Positions 10,959 through 22,933 of a DNA stretch of 64,000 nucleotides are shown here, piece by piece. The position numbers were made by a program, and so were the translations under genes. Each line of letters starts with the position of its first letter. The stretch's first letter is position 1. Location: assembly GCF_963082655.1 (NCBI RefSeq), contig NC_081555.1, forward strand, positions 148,901,116 through 148,965,115, read 5' to 3'. This stretch comes from Stomoxys calcitrans (Eukaryota > Arthropoda > Insecta > Diptera > Muscidae). The notes under the pieces were generated by a model, which made no database searches, was not told where the DNA came from, and saw nothing but the letters and a program-made list of their open reading frames with translations.

Positions 10959-12118
10959 AACAAGTAAAAAGGCGTTAAGTTCGGCCGGGCCGAACTTTAG
11001 ATACCCACCACCTCGGGTATATATGTAAACCACCTTTCATCAAAATTCGGTGAAAATTTCATACCTTATACTCATATACCTCATACCAATCTGAACTATA
11101 TACGACACGGATGTCGAAAAGCCGAACATAAGTCACTGTGTCAAATTTCAGTGAAATCGGATTATAAATGCGCCTTTTATGGGGCCAAGACTTTAAATCG
11201 AGATATCGGTCTACATAGCAGCTATATCCAAATCTGGATCGATTTGGGCCAAGTTGCATAAACATGTCGAAGAGCCTAACACTAAGCACTGTCCCAAATT
11301 TCGGCGAAATCGGACAATAAATGCCTCTTTTATGGGCCCTAAACCTTAAAACCAGAGATCGGTCTACATGGCAGCTATATTCAAATCTGGACTGATCTGG
11401 GCAAAATTGAAGAAATATGTCAAAGGGCCTAACACATCTCACTGTCCCAAATTTCAGCAAAATCGGATAATGAATGTGGCTATTATGGGCCTTACACCAT
11501 AAATCGGAGGATCGATCTATATGGCAGCTATATCCAAATCTGAACCGATCTGAGCCAAATTAACGAAGGATGTCGATGGGCCTTACACAATTCACTGCCC
11601 CGAATTTCATCAGAATCGGACCATAAATGTGGCTGTTATGGGCCTTAGACCCTTAATCGGAGGATCGGTCTATATGGCAGCTATATCCAAATCTGGACCG
11701 ATCTGAGCCAAATTGACAAAGGATGTCGAAAGGCCTAACACAACTCACTGTCCCAAATTTCAACAAAATCGGATAATAAATGTGGCTTTTATGGGCCTAA
11801 GACCCAAAATCGGCGGATCGGTCTATATGGGGGCTATATCATGATATAGTCCGATATAGCCCATCTTCTAACTTAACCTGCTTATGGACAAAAAAAAAAG
11901 AATCTGTGCAAAATTTCAGCTCAATATCTCTATTCTCTCTATTAAAGACTGTAGCGTGATTTCAACAGACAGACGGACGGACATGGCTAGATCGTCTTAG
12001 ATTTTTACGCTGATCAAGAATATATATACTTTATAGGGTCGGAAATGGATATTTCGATGTGTTGCAAACGGAATGACAAAATGAATATACCCCCATCCTT
12101 CGGTGGTGGGTATAAAAA
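10959..12118 (-). mobile_element. A-family Helentron-like element (A2)
   Basis: The tail at the left reads aacaagtaaaaaggcgttaa followed by the hairpin and gatacccaccacctcgggta. It is followed by about six array units and the head at the right (ccatccttcggtggtgggta). Both ends are intact. The minus-strand frame 11059-11460 is the repeat translated with a 51-residue period. Confidence 0.85.
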
Positions 12119-12150
12119 AGGAAATCTAGTAACTGATACAAATAGTATAC

Positions 12151-12480
12151 TTGGTCCTCGTAGCGCAGAGGTTCGCATGTCCGCGTATGACGCTTTAAGC
12201 CTGGGTTCGAATTCTGGCGAGAACATCGAAAAAATTTTCAGCGGTTATAATCCCCTCCTAATGCTGGCGACATTTGGAAGATACCATGTCATTTGGTATG
12301 GCAACCATGTAAAAACTTCTCCACAAAGAGGCGTTGCATTGCTGGTCGCTGTTCGGACTCGGTTATAAAAAGGAGGCCACTTATTTTCAGCCTAAACTTG
12401 AATCGGACAGCACTCATTGATTTGTGAGAAGTTTGCCCCTTTTTTACTTAATGCAATGTTCATGGGCAAATTGCATTGTT
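12151..12480 (+). mobile_element. tRNA-derived SINE, copy 2
   Basis: An A box (TAGCGCAGAGG, 12161-12171) and B box (GGTTCGAATTC, 12204-12214) give an internal RNA polymerase III promoter of tRNA type. The body is the same as in the copies at 6451 and 34929, ending near catgggcaaattgcattg. Confidence 0.88.
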
Positions 12481-12640
12481 AATTCGATAGATACACGGAT
12501 AGGCGGACGGACGGACGGACATTTGCTAAATGGGCTTAGATTCTCTTTAAATTCAGAAATGTCTACTGTCTAAGGTCAATATTGCGAAGTGTTTTAAACG
12601 AACTGACGAAGTTGGTATAACCCCCATTTTAGGGTGCAAC
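12481..12640 (-). repeat. Decayed head end of a B-type element
   Basis: A GGACGGACGGACGGACA block is followed by a degenerate version of the sequence that precedes heads elsewhere (gcgaagtgttttaaacgaac, gacgaagttggtata, acccccattttagggtg). No array or tail is attached. Confidence 0.5.
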
Positions 12641-13977
12641 TTATGCACCTTGCAACTCTATTCAAACATAATGCCAAGAATGTGTTTTCTGCTCAAGTTT
12701 AATGGCAAAAACCACTTGCGGATAGCCTAAGAACGCCTATCATACGAATACCTGTTATTTGCATTTTAATGGCAAATGCGGTTTCTATGCTAAACATTTG
12801 GTTGTTTTAAAGGTCAATTATGATAGTTACTTGGATTTCACAAGAGATTATATCAATTACAACCAGTACCAGTATCAGCACCAGTTGGAGGTGCGGGGTA
12901 GATGATAGTCATAAACCTCAGAGCAAACAAACCAAGTGCGCCATTAGTATGTACCGATGTTATAGTTTTTAATTGATTTGTTTTTCCGTTTTTTTATTTG
13001 TTGTTTTAATTGTTTTAGAAATGTGTAACATTGAATACAAATCACTTTGCGGTGAGCTAGTGGTGATTGCATATTTGAGACATATCATATGGAAAGGTAA
13101 CAAATTGCCAATGGAGGTACGTATTGTACAATGGAACACCATTCACTGCATTTTTTTTTTTTTTGTTTGTATGGCTATGAATTGGAGTAATTTATACAAT
13201 GGCTGACAAGGGAATGATTGAGGTTTTACGATATTTTTTTATGATGGTAATAGAAGTGGATTAGCATTGAAAATGCTACCAAGGTCAGTTGTGACACTAA
13301 ATAGGTGTGTGACAGAAATATAAAGGATGCTATGGAAGAAGTATAAAAATTCCATAACAAGGTCAGGATTTAAAATGGGCAAATATTTGACAAAAATTGG
13401 TAAATTTCGAAAATTAAAAAAAAATGTACATAAAAAAGTGTCAAAAAGCTGAAAAAACAGTAAAGATTATTTCTTAAAATTTTATAAAAATCCAAAAATT
13501 TATTTATAAGCAAGAACAACAATGTTATTTCCTAAAATTTAAAAAAAAAATTATAAAAAATCGCAAATTTTTTTTTTTAATTTTCCATGTAAACATTGAC
13601 ATGGTACCCAGTGTCTATTAACAATTCTAGATAGAAAAAAAAAAACATCTCAAGACATCAACCAGCTTTCAACATTCTTCATATTCTTGTGCAATTGCAC
13701 AATGAACACACGTAAGAGAAAAAAACAAACTCCCATTAAATAAATGCACGTTTATGTAAGAATTTCCTATAGCCAAAGGGGCGACCTGGTCAACAACAAG
13801 AAGGCTATAAAAACTTCAAGAAATTTCAAAATCATGACTTGTTTTGAGTTTGTTGTTTATTTCTTGTTTTGCGTTCGAATTCAAGTGGCTATACGATAGA
13901 TAAAATTTCTGAATTCTACAGTGAATGATAGACAAGTGCATACTTTTGAGATTATGAAATACTTTTCTATGTACTTC
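12641..13977. other. AT-rich single-copy island
   Basis: No gene is recognised. The frame 12973-13206 has no domain. The 13380-13600 part is strongly AT-rich with many A and T runs. Confidence 0.5.
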
Positions 13978-13979
13978 TA

Positions 13980-14217
13980 TTGGGTTGCCCAAAAAGTAAT
14001 TGCGGATTTTTCATACAGTCGGCGTTGACAAATTTTTTCACAACTTGTGACTCTGTAATTGCATTCTTTCTTCTGTCAGTTATCAGCTGTGACTTTTAGT
14101 TTGCTTTAGAAAAAAAGTGTAAAAAAAGTACATTTGATTAAAATTCATTCTAGTTTTATTAAAAATGCATTTATTCTTTCTTTTAAAAAATCCGCAATTA
14201 CTTTTTGGGCAACCCAA
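13980..14217 (+). mobile_element. Mariner-derived MITE, copy 2
   Basis: Full-length copy with both inverted termini and TA at each side (13978-13979 and 14218-14219). It is inserted in single-copy sequence. Confidence 0.93.
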
Positions 14218-14522
14218 TATACATGTAGTGTAGAATTTTGTGATTGAGTTTTTGTCTTGAAGCGTAATTGGTAAAATTATTGTATCAGAAATTTTGTCAA
14301 GTGCCCCCACAAGAGTTGAATGATAAATGAGTTTTTAAAGAGCCATATTATGTGATATGTGTTAAATTTTGCATATGTACAATATTATGGTAATTTTTGT
14401 AATTAAGAAAAAACCGTGCAATGACTCTATATTGTGTTATTCATTGTTATTAGTTTATAAGTGGATTACTATCAACGGGATTTTGTGACAGAATAAATTA
14501 TTCGATAGTAAAAAGTGAATAG

Positions 14523-14546
14523 AAACAAAAGACTTAAGACACAAAC
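14523..14546 (+). other. Shared ACTTAAG motif, copy 2
   Basis: AACAAAAGACTTAAG is followed by ACACAAAC. It lies in the first unit of a local tandem duplication. Confidence 0.7.
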
Positions 14547-14737
14547 TTGAGAACATGAGGCATCCACAGTTGAGAGATTCAAATTTTTTATACTTTCCAT
14601 ATAAATTATATATATTATTCATGGTCTTAACATTCTGAGTCTGTCCGAATTACGAATAAAGATATACACTTGAAATTTTGCACATTTGATATTATCAATA
14701 GGATTTTGTGACTTATTCTATAGTAAAAAGTGAATAG

Positions 14738-14761
14738 AAACAAAAGACTTAAGACACAAAC
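14738..14761 (+). other. Shared ACTTAAG motif, copy 3
   Basis: Identical to copy 2 over the whole block and 215 bp downstream of it; it arose with the tandem duplication. Confidence 0.7.
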
Positions 14762-14923
14762 TTGAGAACATGAGGCATCCACAGTTGAGAGTTTCAAAAT
14801 TGTTTATACTTCCCCTATAAATTATATATATATTATTGTTGGTCTTGACATTCTGAGTCTGTCCGAATTACGAATAAAGATATCTACCTGAAATTTTGCA
14901 CAGATACTTCTTATCTATGTAGG

Positions 14924-15038
14924 TTGTTGTTGTTGTTTTAGCAGTGTGTTATACACTGAGACGGCAGCCCTTGCTGATGACAAACTCCATCGGGTCAATC
15001 CGGTACGAACAACCAACCGGCTGCCACAGGATTGATAG
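14924..15038 (+). mobile_element. Short interspersed insertion with target duplication
   Basis: The sequence begins with (TTG)n and contains agcagtgtgttatacactga, ggcagcccttgctgatga and ccatcgggtcaatccggta. It is flanked by atgtagg at 14917-14923 and 15039-15045, and interrupts a B-like sequence that otherwise reads ...cttctta...taggtagattgcaaatggg. I believe this block is common in fly genomes but cannot name its family. Confidence 0.65.
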
Positions 15039-15045
15039 ATGTAGG

Positions 15046-15922
15046 TAGATTGCAAATGGGTAGAAACGGGCGATCAGTAAATACCCAAAAGGTATTTACC
15101 CGGTAAATTGGGTAAATACCCGGGTATTTATCCATTTGTACTTAAAATCTGGGTATTTATAATTTTGCCGATATCTTGGGTAAAAAACATTTTCCAAACA
15201 ATTGTTGATGATTTCGTATTCTTGGTATATAAAGCTGACCTTCTGATCTCATAAAATCAGATTTTAGTTATTTATAGCCGCTATATAGACCGATTTCCAG
15301 TCTTGAGACAATAAATTGGTAATTTTTCATCCAATTTCAATGAAAATTGGCAAAGTGAGTACTGGTAGACCCCTACCCATTTCTGTGAAGTGTGGTTCAG
15401 ATCGGATTATATTTGGATATAGCTGCCATATAGACCGATCGCCCCGATCTCCCGATATAGGGTATTGAGGCCATAAAATATCCATTTGTTACCCGAATTC
15501 CATGAAATTTGGCACAATAAGTTCTGGTAAAACCCTAACCATTCCTGTCTAATGTGATCCAGATTGGAACATATTTGGATATAGCTGCCATATAGACCGA
15601 TCTCCCGATATAGTGTAATGAGCCTATAAAAGGAGCATTTTTCATACTATTTTCATGAAATTTGGCACAGCGAGTTCTGGTACCCATCTTAACCTTTTTG
15701 TTGAATATCGTCTAACCAATGGGCTTTGTCTGTTCATCTTTGGATATAGCCCATATTTAAAAGGATCCCCAGTTTGGTTTTCTTAAGCCCCTAAAGACCT
15801 CAAATTTCATCTGATTTGGCACAAGGACTTTCATTCTTACTTCTAACACCACTTCTGAGTAAAATCCCAATCGGTCTTTAAACCCATACAAACCGATCCC
15901 GGGATTTGACTTCTTGAACTGC
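15046..15922 (+). repeat. Third (C) subfamily of the 153-bp-unit superfamily
   Basis: Units carry gatatagctgccatatagac with different intervening sequence (ggccataaaatatccatttg, gaaatttggcacaataag). Successive anchors at 15416 and 15578 are 162 bp apart, which is 153 plus a 9-bp duplication of the gatcgcccc type. A GGGTAAATACCC-type palindromic cluster lies at about 15080-15135. Confidence 0.65.
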
Positions 15923-15988
15923 AACAAGTAAAAAAGGCATTAAGTTCGGCCGGGCCGAAATTTGGATACCCACCACCTCGGGTATATA

Positions 15989-16224
15989 TTGGGTTGCCCA
16001 AAAAGTAATTGCGGATTTTTCATATAGTCGGCGTTGACAAATTTTTTCACAGCTTGTGACTCTGTAATTGCATTCTTTCTTCTGTCAGTTATCAGCTGTT
16101 ACTTTTAGCTTGCTTTAGAAAAAAAGTATAAAAAAGTATATTTGATTAAAGTTCATTCTAAGTTTTATTAAAAATGCATTTACTTTCTTTTAAAAAATCC
16201 GCAATTACTTTTTGGGCAACCCAA
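15989..16224 (+). mobile_element. Mariner-derived MITE, copy 3, nested in A3
   Basis: Both inverted termini are present. The insertion splits the A tail sequence cctcgggtatatgtaaacc, with TA duplicated at 15987-15988 and 16225-16226. Confidence 0.93.
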
Positions 16225-17084
16225 TATGTAAACCACCTTTCATCAAAATCCGCTGAAAATTCCACACCTTATGTCCATAGCAGTTATATTGAAATATGAT
16301 CCGATTTGGACCAAATACTAATAGGTACAAGTCATTGTTCAATTGTGTATAACAAAAATATTGGTATTTTTAGTAGCAGTATCCAAAAATAAACCGATCT
16401 AAATCACATACAACATGGATGTCGATTATAAATGCGCCTTTTTTTGAGGCCAATACTTTAAATCGAGATATCGGTCTATATGGCAGCTATATGCAAATCT
16501 TGATCGATCTAGACTAAGACCCTAACTCGGAGGATCGATCTATAGACAGCTATATCCAAATCTGTACCGATCTGAGCCAAATTGACGAAAGATGTCGAAG
16601 GGCCTAACACAACTCACTGTCACAAATTTCAGCAAAATCGGATAATAAATGTGGCTTTTATTGGCCTAAGACCCTAAATTGGAGGATTGGTCTATATGGC
16701 AGCTATATCCAAATCTGGACTGATCTGGGCCAAATTTCGGCGAAATCGGATAATAAATGTGGCTTTTATGGGCGTAAGACCCTAAATCGGAGGATCGGTC
16801 TATATGGCAGCTATATCCAAATTTTGACCGATATGAGCCAAATTGATAAATGATGTCGAAGCGCCTAACGCAACTCACTGTCCCAAATTTCAGCAAAATC
16901 AGACAATAAATGTCGCTTTTATGGGCCTAAGACCCTAAATCGGCGGATCGGTCTATATGTGGGCTATATCAAGATATATTCCGATATAGCCCATCCTACC
17001 TGTTTATGGACAAAAAAGAATCTGTGCAAAGGACGGACATGTCTAGATCGTCTTAGATTTTTACGCTGATCAAGAGTATATATA

Positions 17085-17317
17085 TTGGGTTGCCCAAAAA
17101 GTAATTGCGGATTTTTTAAAAGAAAGTAAATGCATTTTTAATAAAACTTAGAATGAACTTTAATCAAATACACTTTTTTTACACTTTTTTTCAAAAGCAA
17201 GCTAAAAGTAACAGCTGATAACTGACAGAAGAAAGAATGCAATTACCGAGTCACAAGCTGTGAAAAAATTTGTCAACGCCGACTATATGAAAAATCCGCA
17301 ATTACTTTTTGGGCAAC
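17085..17317 (-). mobile_element. Mariner-derived MITE, copy 4, nested in A3
   Basis: Reverse orientation. The left terminus is complete and the right terminus stops at gggcaac, lacking the last bases. It interrupts the A head-proximal sequence gatcaagaatatata...gtcggaaatgg. Confidence 0.9.
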
Positions 17318-17600
17318 TATACTATATATGGTCGGAAATGGATATTTCGATGTGTTGCAAACGGAATGACAAAATGAATATACCCCCATCCTTTGGTGGT
17401 GGGTATAAAAAGTATTGCATACACTAGGTGGTGTAGGGAAAAATCCGCAGGGAAAAATCCGCAATTACTTTTTGGGCAACCATACTATATATGGTCGGAA
17501 ATGGATATTTCGATGTGTTGCAAACGGAATGACAAAATGAATATACCCCATCCTTCGGTGGTGGGTATAAAAAGTATTGCATACACTAGGTGGTGTAGGG
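17290..17600. repeat. Recent tandem duplication of a MITE/A-element junction
   Basis: The MITE end, the A head and downstream flank (agtattgcatacactaggtg) are present twice, 163 bp apart (gcaattactttttgggcaac at 17298 and 17461). The copies differ at only a few positions. The breakpoint sits at gtagggaaaaatccgcaggg. Confidence 0.88.
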
Positions 17601-18260
17601 TATTATATAGTCGGCACCGTCCGACTTTTCCTTTCCTTACTGGTTTGTCATTCATTCAAATGTCATTCAAAGAACTTGACAAATGCGATTCATGGTGGAC
17701 ACACACTTTTACTTGTTATTGAAATAGGTTGTTTTGGTTGGTTCAGATTTGGATATAACTCACTTATAAAGTGGCCCTTCGATTTGGATGCTTGAGCTCC
17801 TATAATCCGCAGTTATGATCCGATTGATTCAACAATCTTGCCAATCTGTCTATAATATTGTGTGGTTCTCATATAAGCAGATTTTCCGATTTGATTTCTT
17901 AAGTTCCTAGGAGCTGCAATTTCTATCTGATCAGGCTGATATTTTGCAATTAGAGTTCGGATTAAATTTCCCATAATCCCATAATTCCCATAATAACTCC
18001 CATATAAACCGATCTATCGCAATTCTTATCCGCTTTGGCTGAAATTTTGCACAATAACTTCTACTATGACCTCAAGAATTTGTGCTAAGTATGGTCTGCA
18101 TAGGCGTAAAACCTGATATAGCTCTTGAGCTGGTTATTTTGCACAGGTAGTAGGTTCATGTTTAACTTCTTGAGCTTCTAGAATACCAAAATGTTTTTGT
18201 AATCGCATATAACAAATTTCGGTAAACCATTTGTAATCGATTTCTGCATCTGTTGATTAA
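17601..18260 (+). repeat. Decayed B/C-type element fragment
   Basis: Scattered B-unit landmarks (gttcagatttggatataact, cccatataaaccgatctatc, gctgaaattttgcacaata, aacctgatatagct) occur without a regular period or intact ends. The left part (ggtattatatagtcggcacc, ccgacttttcctttcc) belongs to something else that I do not recognise. Confidence 0.5.
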
Positions 18261-19559
18261 ATTTATTGCTAAATATTCATCAATTAATGAATTACCTAAG
18301 ATCTAAATAAAGATTTCTATAGAATTCAAAGAAGAAGGTCAACACCATGGCAATTACGCAATTAGTTGATGCTGTTGTATTCAATGTATCTACCCGCCAC
18401 GTGAACGGGCTTCAACTTTGTATAAATAACTGCATCATTTCATTCTAAAATCTTGCTTGCATTGGAATATTTTGCTGCCAACACGCGATGCCGTGAAACC
18501 AAGACGGCGAATAAACGAACGGACGGACCCATGGACGGCTGCAGGCCCAGCATGTGATTATGCTCATATAAGACCGACCGGCTGTAAGTGGCATATACGC
18601 CAAGTGGCAAGGTCAACCAGATTCAAAAGTAACGAAACTGAATGAATGGATGGACATATGCTGGGAATTGAGAAGAGAAGAAGGAAAAAACTAAGGCATC
18701 ATGTCGGCGGGCAAAACAGCTCTAAAGAATCAAATGATAAAGCCACAATTTTCTTAATAGAGGAATAGGAGCAGTCTCCATATCAGGGGTTTTGGTTGGT
18801 TCATTTGGTTTTGCTACATACACACATTAACAGCCATTTTTACAAACTTGGCTTGAGACAATGTTGTAAGAAGGAAAACAAAAACATGAATGCTCGCACC
18901 AGACATGTAAAACGCAATCACAGTTTAATGAATGGTTTTGTAGCAAATTAAATTAACCACCTATAAGTGAGGTGTTTTCTATGAAGCGTTGGTTGTATGG
19001 ATCCAAAGCTCACCTATTGTGTGTTACACTATAGGAAGGTGAACAATCAATAATGGAGGATAGGTTTGAGTCGGGTTGGAAGCTGAAACCTTTGGATAAA
19101 GGTCAGTTAGGGTCATGGATAATTTGTTTTGTTATTATTAGGTTTTAGGCTTTGTTGTTTGAAAAGGGTTCGATTAATCAAAGCAAATTATTTCTTTTGA
19201 ATGTCTATTGATGCCAATCAAAATATGTAATAACATTCTGAACATACTCTTTCGCCTTTTGTAGTGCACACAAACCAATTGTAATTAATTTCAAACTGTG
19301 ATAACTCATAATTATATATCTACATTTGTAAAGGCAATGATCAAAGGCGTACGTATATTAACTGAATGGTATTAAACCAATGCTATGGGGTGCTTAATTA
19401 TAGTCAATTTAAACTCAATATAAGTTGCGTTGATTAGAAATTAAGAAAATAAGCACCTTGGCAGCCAAACCCATTGAGATTTGGTACAGCTGCATATAAG
19501 ACTTGGTAGGCGTTGAGATTGTAGAAAATTAAGAGGTGGATGCCAAATGAAGTGACAAT
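18261..19559. other. Single-copy island
   Basis: No gene is recognised. A TATA-like tataaata at 18421 lies upstream of a 62-codon frame (18457-18645) without a known domain. That is too weak to call a promoter or gene. Confidence 0.45.
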
Positions 19560-20565
19560 AAAATACTCGCAAAACTATGCTGTTGCTGGGGGCTGGGTTT
19601 TGGGGTTGCTCTCGGCTATGGGTGGCGTTTTTGGGGTAAATCTACTCCCGAATACCTTTCATTTCAGGGGGAATAGCCCGATGGGTACTAAGACTCAAAT
19701 TTTAATACCATATTCGTATTATACTCTCCAATATCTTTCATTTGATACCCATATTGTCTCTGTCCATTTTTGATTTTGGGTTGTGTTTTTGGCATAAGGG
19801 GGAGGGTCCGTCACCCCTCCGATACCGAAAAATTATATAGCCTATTTTTCCTTTCAGACCAACCTACACAATAAGCGAAAATTTCGAGAAAATCGTTTCT
19901 GCCGTTTTTCAGTCTATACGGAACGAACAAACCGAGTCCCATATATACGTGACTGGCTAATGTGCCAATTTTGGGCATTTTCGTTGGTGGTTGGGTGACC
20001 CCCTATACTTTGACATGAATTTGTATGCCAGATTCGTTATCTACTCCCGCATACTTTTCATTTGATACCCATATTGTCCTTATCGGTTCACTTTTGATTT
20101 TGGGTGGTGCTTTTAGGGTAACGATAGAGGGTCCGCCCCCTTCCGTTATCAAAAAATTATAAAGCTTATTCCTAATTCCTGACCATATTCGTAATCTACT
20201 CCCGAATACCTTTCATTTGAGTCCCATATTGTCATGATCGTCAAATAAACCTATTTTAAGGGGTTTTGGGGCGGGGACGGCCCCCCATGTACTTGGACCC
20301 AAATTTTTTTTATGAAATTCGTACTCTACTCTTGAATACCTTTAATTTGAATCCCATATTATCCCGATCGGTCCATTTTTATTTTTGGGTAGTACTTTTG
20401 GGGTAAGGGGGAGGGTCCGCCCCCCCTCTCGATATCAAAAAATTATATAGCCTATTTTTCTTTCCAGATCAACCTACACAATCTGTGAAAATTTCAAGAA
20501 AATCGGTTCAGCCGTTTTTGAGTCTATACGGAACAAACAAACAAACCCAAATTGAAATTTATATA
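19560..20565 (+). repeat. D-family element, roughly 130-bp periodic
   Basis: Recurrent gaatacctttcatttga, cccatattgtc, ttttggggtaaggggga and gggtccgcccccc blocks alternate. The right end shows the D terminal block (cacaatctgtgaaaatttca, gaaaatcggttcagccgttt, gagtctatacggaac). The terminal block occurs twice (about 19865-19935 and 20470-20540). Confidence 0.65.
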
Positions 20566-21129
20566 CAAGATAGCTGCCATATAGACCGATCTGTCGATTA
20601 GGGGCCTGAAGTCCAGAAAAAGCGGACTTATTCCCCCATTTCGCTGAAAATTGAATCAGTGAGTTGCTTTTAGTTTCCCCAACATCCGACCCAAACATGG
20701 TTCAGATCGGACTATATTTAGATATAGCTGCCATATAGACTGATCTGTCGATAGAGGGTCTGAAGTCCATAAAATCTGCATTTATTACCCGATTTTGTTG
20801 AAATTTGGAATAGGGAGTTTTTTTTAAGCCTTCCGCCATATGACCCAAATATGAATCAGATCCGACTTTAAATATATGGCTGTCATATAGACCGATCTTC
20901 TAATTTTGCGTCTTAATCCCATAGAAAACAGAATTGTTGCACGATTTCGCTGAAACTGTGACTTGAATAAGAGCTCTCGGGACCTAAATAAAATAGGATC
21001 CAGACCAGCTTCTATTTAGATATAACTATGGATATGGTAGTGGAGTTATAAGAAAATAGGATGATTAATATATCCATGGTGGTGGGTATCCAAAGTTCGG
21101 CACGGCCGAACTAAACAAGGTTTAATTTG
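20566..21129 (+). mobile_element. C-subfamily element remnant with intact tail
   Basis: About three units carry gatatagctgccatatagac. The tail reads ccatggtggtgggtatcc, hairpin GTTCGGCACGGCCGAAC, and an end aaggtttaatttgtt that differs from the A and B ends. It joins directly to the head of the next element. Confidence 0.7.
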
Positions 21130-22540
21130 TTATACCCTCCACCATAAGATGGAGGCATACTAATTTCGTCATTCATGATTGCTTGAGCCCCTAGAAGGCT
21201 CAATTCTTATCCTATTTATCTGAAATTTTAAATTAGGTGTTTTGCTTGAGCCTCTAGAAGGCTCAATTCTTATCCTGATTGTCTGAAAATTTACATTTGG
21301 TGTTTTGTTATGACTTCCAACGACTGTGTTTAATATGCTCAAAATCGGTTCATAACTTGACATAGCTCCCATATAAACCGATCTCGGAACTTGACTTCTT
21401 GAGCCTCTATAGGGCATAATTTATGTCCGATTTGGTTTAACTTTGTCTGAAGAGTTTTGTTCTCACTTCCAATAACTATGTTGAGTATGGTTTAGATCAG
21501 CCCATAACCTGATATAGCTGCCATATAAGCTGATCTCCCGATTTGATATCTTGAGCCTCTAGAGGGCGTAATTCCTATCAAATTTGGATGAAATATAACT
21601 TGATATAGCTCCCATATAAACCGATCTTGACTACTTGAGCCTCTAGAGGTCGCATTTCGATTTCCGATTTGGCTGAAATTTTGTATGAAGAGTTTTGTTT
21701 TGGCTTCGATCAACTATGTATGATCTAAATCGGTTCATAAACTCATATAGCTACCATAAAAACCGATCTCCCGAACCGATTATTCGATTTGGCTGAAACT
21801 GTGTACGAGATGATTTATTTTGACTTATGGTCAGGTCGGTTCATAACCTGATAGCTCCCTTGTAAACCGATCCCGTATCCGATACGGATGAGGATAAGAT
21901 CCTCTGTGACCTCTGGAAAAAATCGGTTCAAATTTGGATATAGTTTCGTCCGATTTGGATATATATTCGTCCGATGTATAGTAATAATGCAATAAAATGA
22001 TCATTTGATAACCGATCCGAAATTTCACAATCCTCTTGACCCTCGGCATTACTGGTAAATTTCATAGAAATCGGTTCTCATTTAGATATAGCTCCCATAT
22101 ATGTATATCGCCCTATTTTCACTCCTAGAGCCAAGCGCAATAATTGCCCACTCTTGCCAAAATTGTGAACAGCGCTTTCCTCGACAACAACCACAATATC
22201 TGGGAAGTTTGTTCGAAATCGGTTCAGATTTAGATATAGCTCTCATATATATGTTAATACGATTTTGAGAAATATTGCAGTAAAATGGTCATTTGCTAAC
22301 CGATTCTCTCGAAATTTGGCTGGAAGGATATCCTTATGACTCTTAATATTACTGGTGAATTTCGTAGAAATCGGTTCAGATTTAGATATATGTGCCATAT
22401 ATGTATATCGCCCGATTTTCACTTCTAGAGTCACATGTTTGTTAGATTTTGGGTAATTTCCAGTAATGTTGTCATTTGTCAACCGCAGTTATTACAGTTT
22501 GAACATATTTGCCCGAAATATGATACGGATTGTTTAATAA
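21130..22540 (+). mobile_element. B-family element (B3), tail not recognised
   Basis: The head (tataccctccaccataagat) abuts the preceding tail. Its array of diverged units carries gatatagctcccatataaac, gagcctctagagggc and aaatcggttcagatttagat. The expected tail is missing: the sequence passes into transposase remnants near 22600. Confidence 0.75.
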
Positions 22541-22599
22541 CCCATCTGAAAACATCGGCCGAGGTTCATCAAAATTGGTTCAGAGGTGTTCTTTAGGAT

Positions 22600-22930
22600 T
22601 TACACCACTCTTATCGCATGTTTTGCGGAAAAGTGAGCCTCGTCACTGGAAAAAACTACAGCGTCTTCAGGCAGGTTGTCAATCAGCATTTCACATGTAG
22701 TTGGAACGGCAACAAAATCGCGTGTTCAGAAAATTCCTGCACAACAGTGAATTCAGAGGGATGAAATTTAAGGAATTGATGGAGAATTCTTTAAACAGTG
22801 GTGTTAAAATTCCCATAGCAGCTGCGTGTTTTCCAGCCAAACCTTGGTGAGAACGCACAACTGACTGCCATACTCTTTGGAGTTCTTATGGTCCGTTAAA
22901 GTGCATTTCTGGGCTTAGCGACAAAAAAAA
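22600..22930 (-). pseudogene. Tc1/mariner-like transposase remnant (DEAHF type)
   Basis: On the minus strand one frame gives NLPEDAVVFSSDEAHFSAKH at about 22690-22610. SDEAHF is the block around the second catalytic aspartate in many Tc1/mariner-superfamily transposases. Upstream, degraded frames give TDHKNSKEYGSQL at about 22890, matching in another frame the RTPENIEKARPSVV block of the 25.7-kb copy. Several stops and shifts make it non-functional. Confidence 0.6.
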
Positions 22931-22933
22931 TCC

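Larger units (their letters stand above)
14471..14905. repeat. Tandem duplication, about 215-222 bp per unit
   Basis: Unit 1 (14471-14692) and unit 2 (14693-14905) share ggattttgtgac, gatagtaaaaagtgaata or its close variant, the ACAAAAGACTTAAG motif, gaacatgaggcatccacag and ctgagtctgtccgaattacg. Small indels separate them. The right part of each unit resembles the region downstream of a B-type head (gaaattttgcacagata). Confidence 0.85.
15923..17410 (-). mobile_element. A-family Helentron-like element (A3), host of two MITEs
   Basis: The tail at the left has caacaagtaaaaaaggcatt and the hairpin. The array occupies about 16440-16980 and the head is at the right (ccatcctttggtggtgggta). It was split by MITEs at 15989-16224 and 17085-17317. 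The flanks rejoin to the sequence seen in uninterrupted A elements. Confidence 0.85.

Noticed and set aside
15989..16224. Possibility that the TTGGGTTGCCC elements are regulatory inverted repeats
   Set aside because: They have fixed ends, TA flanks, a constant interior and nested insertions, which identifies them as mariner MITEs.
18415..18645. TATA-like box followed by a 62-codon frame as a small gene
   Set aside because: No initiator, no similarity and no splice context; frames of that length are frequent by chance here.
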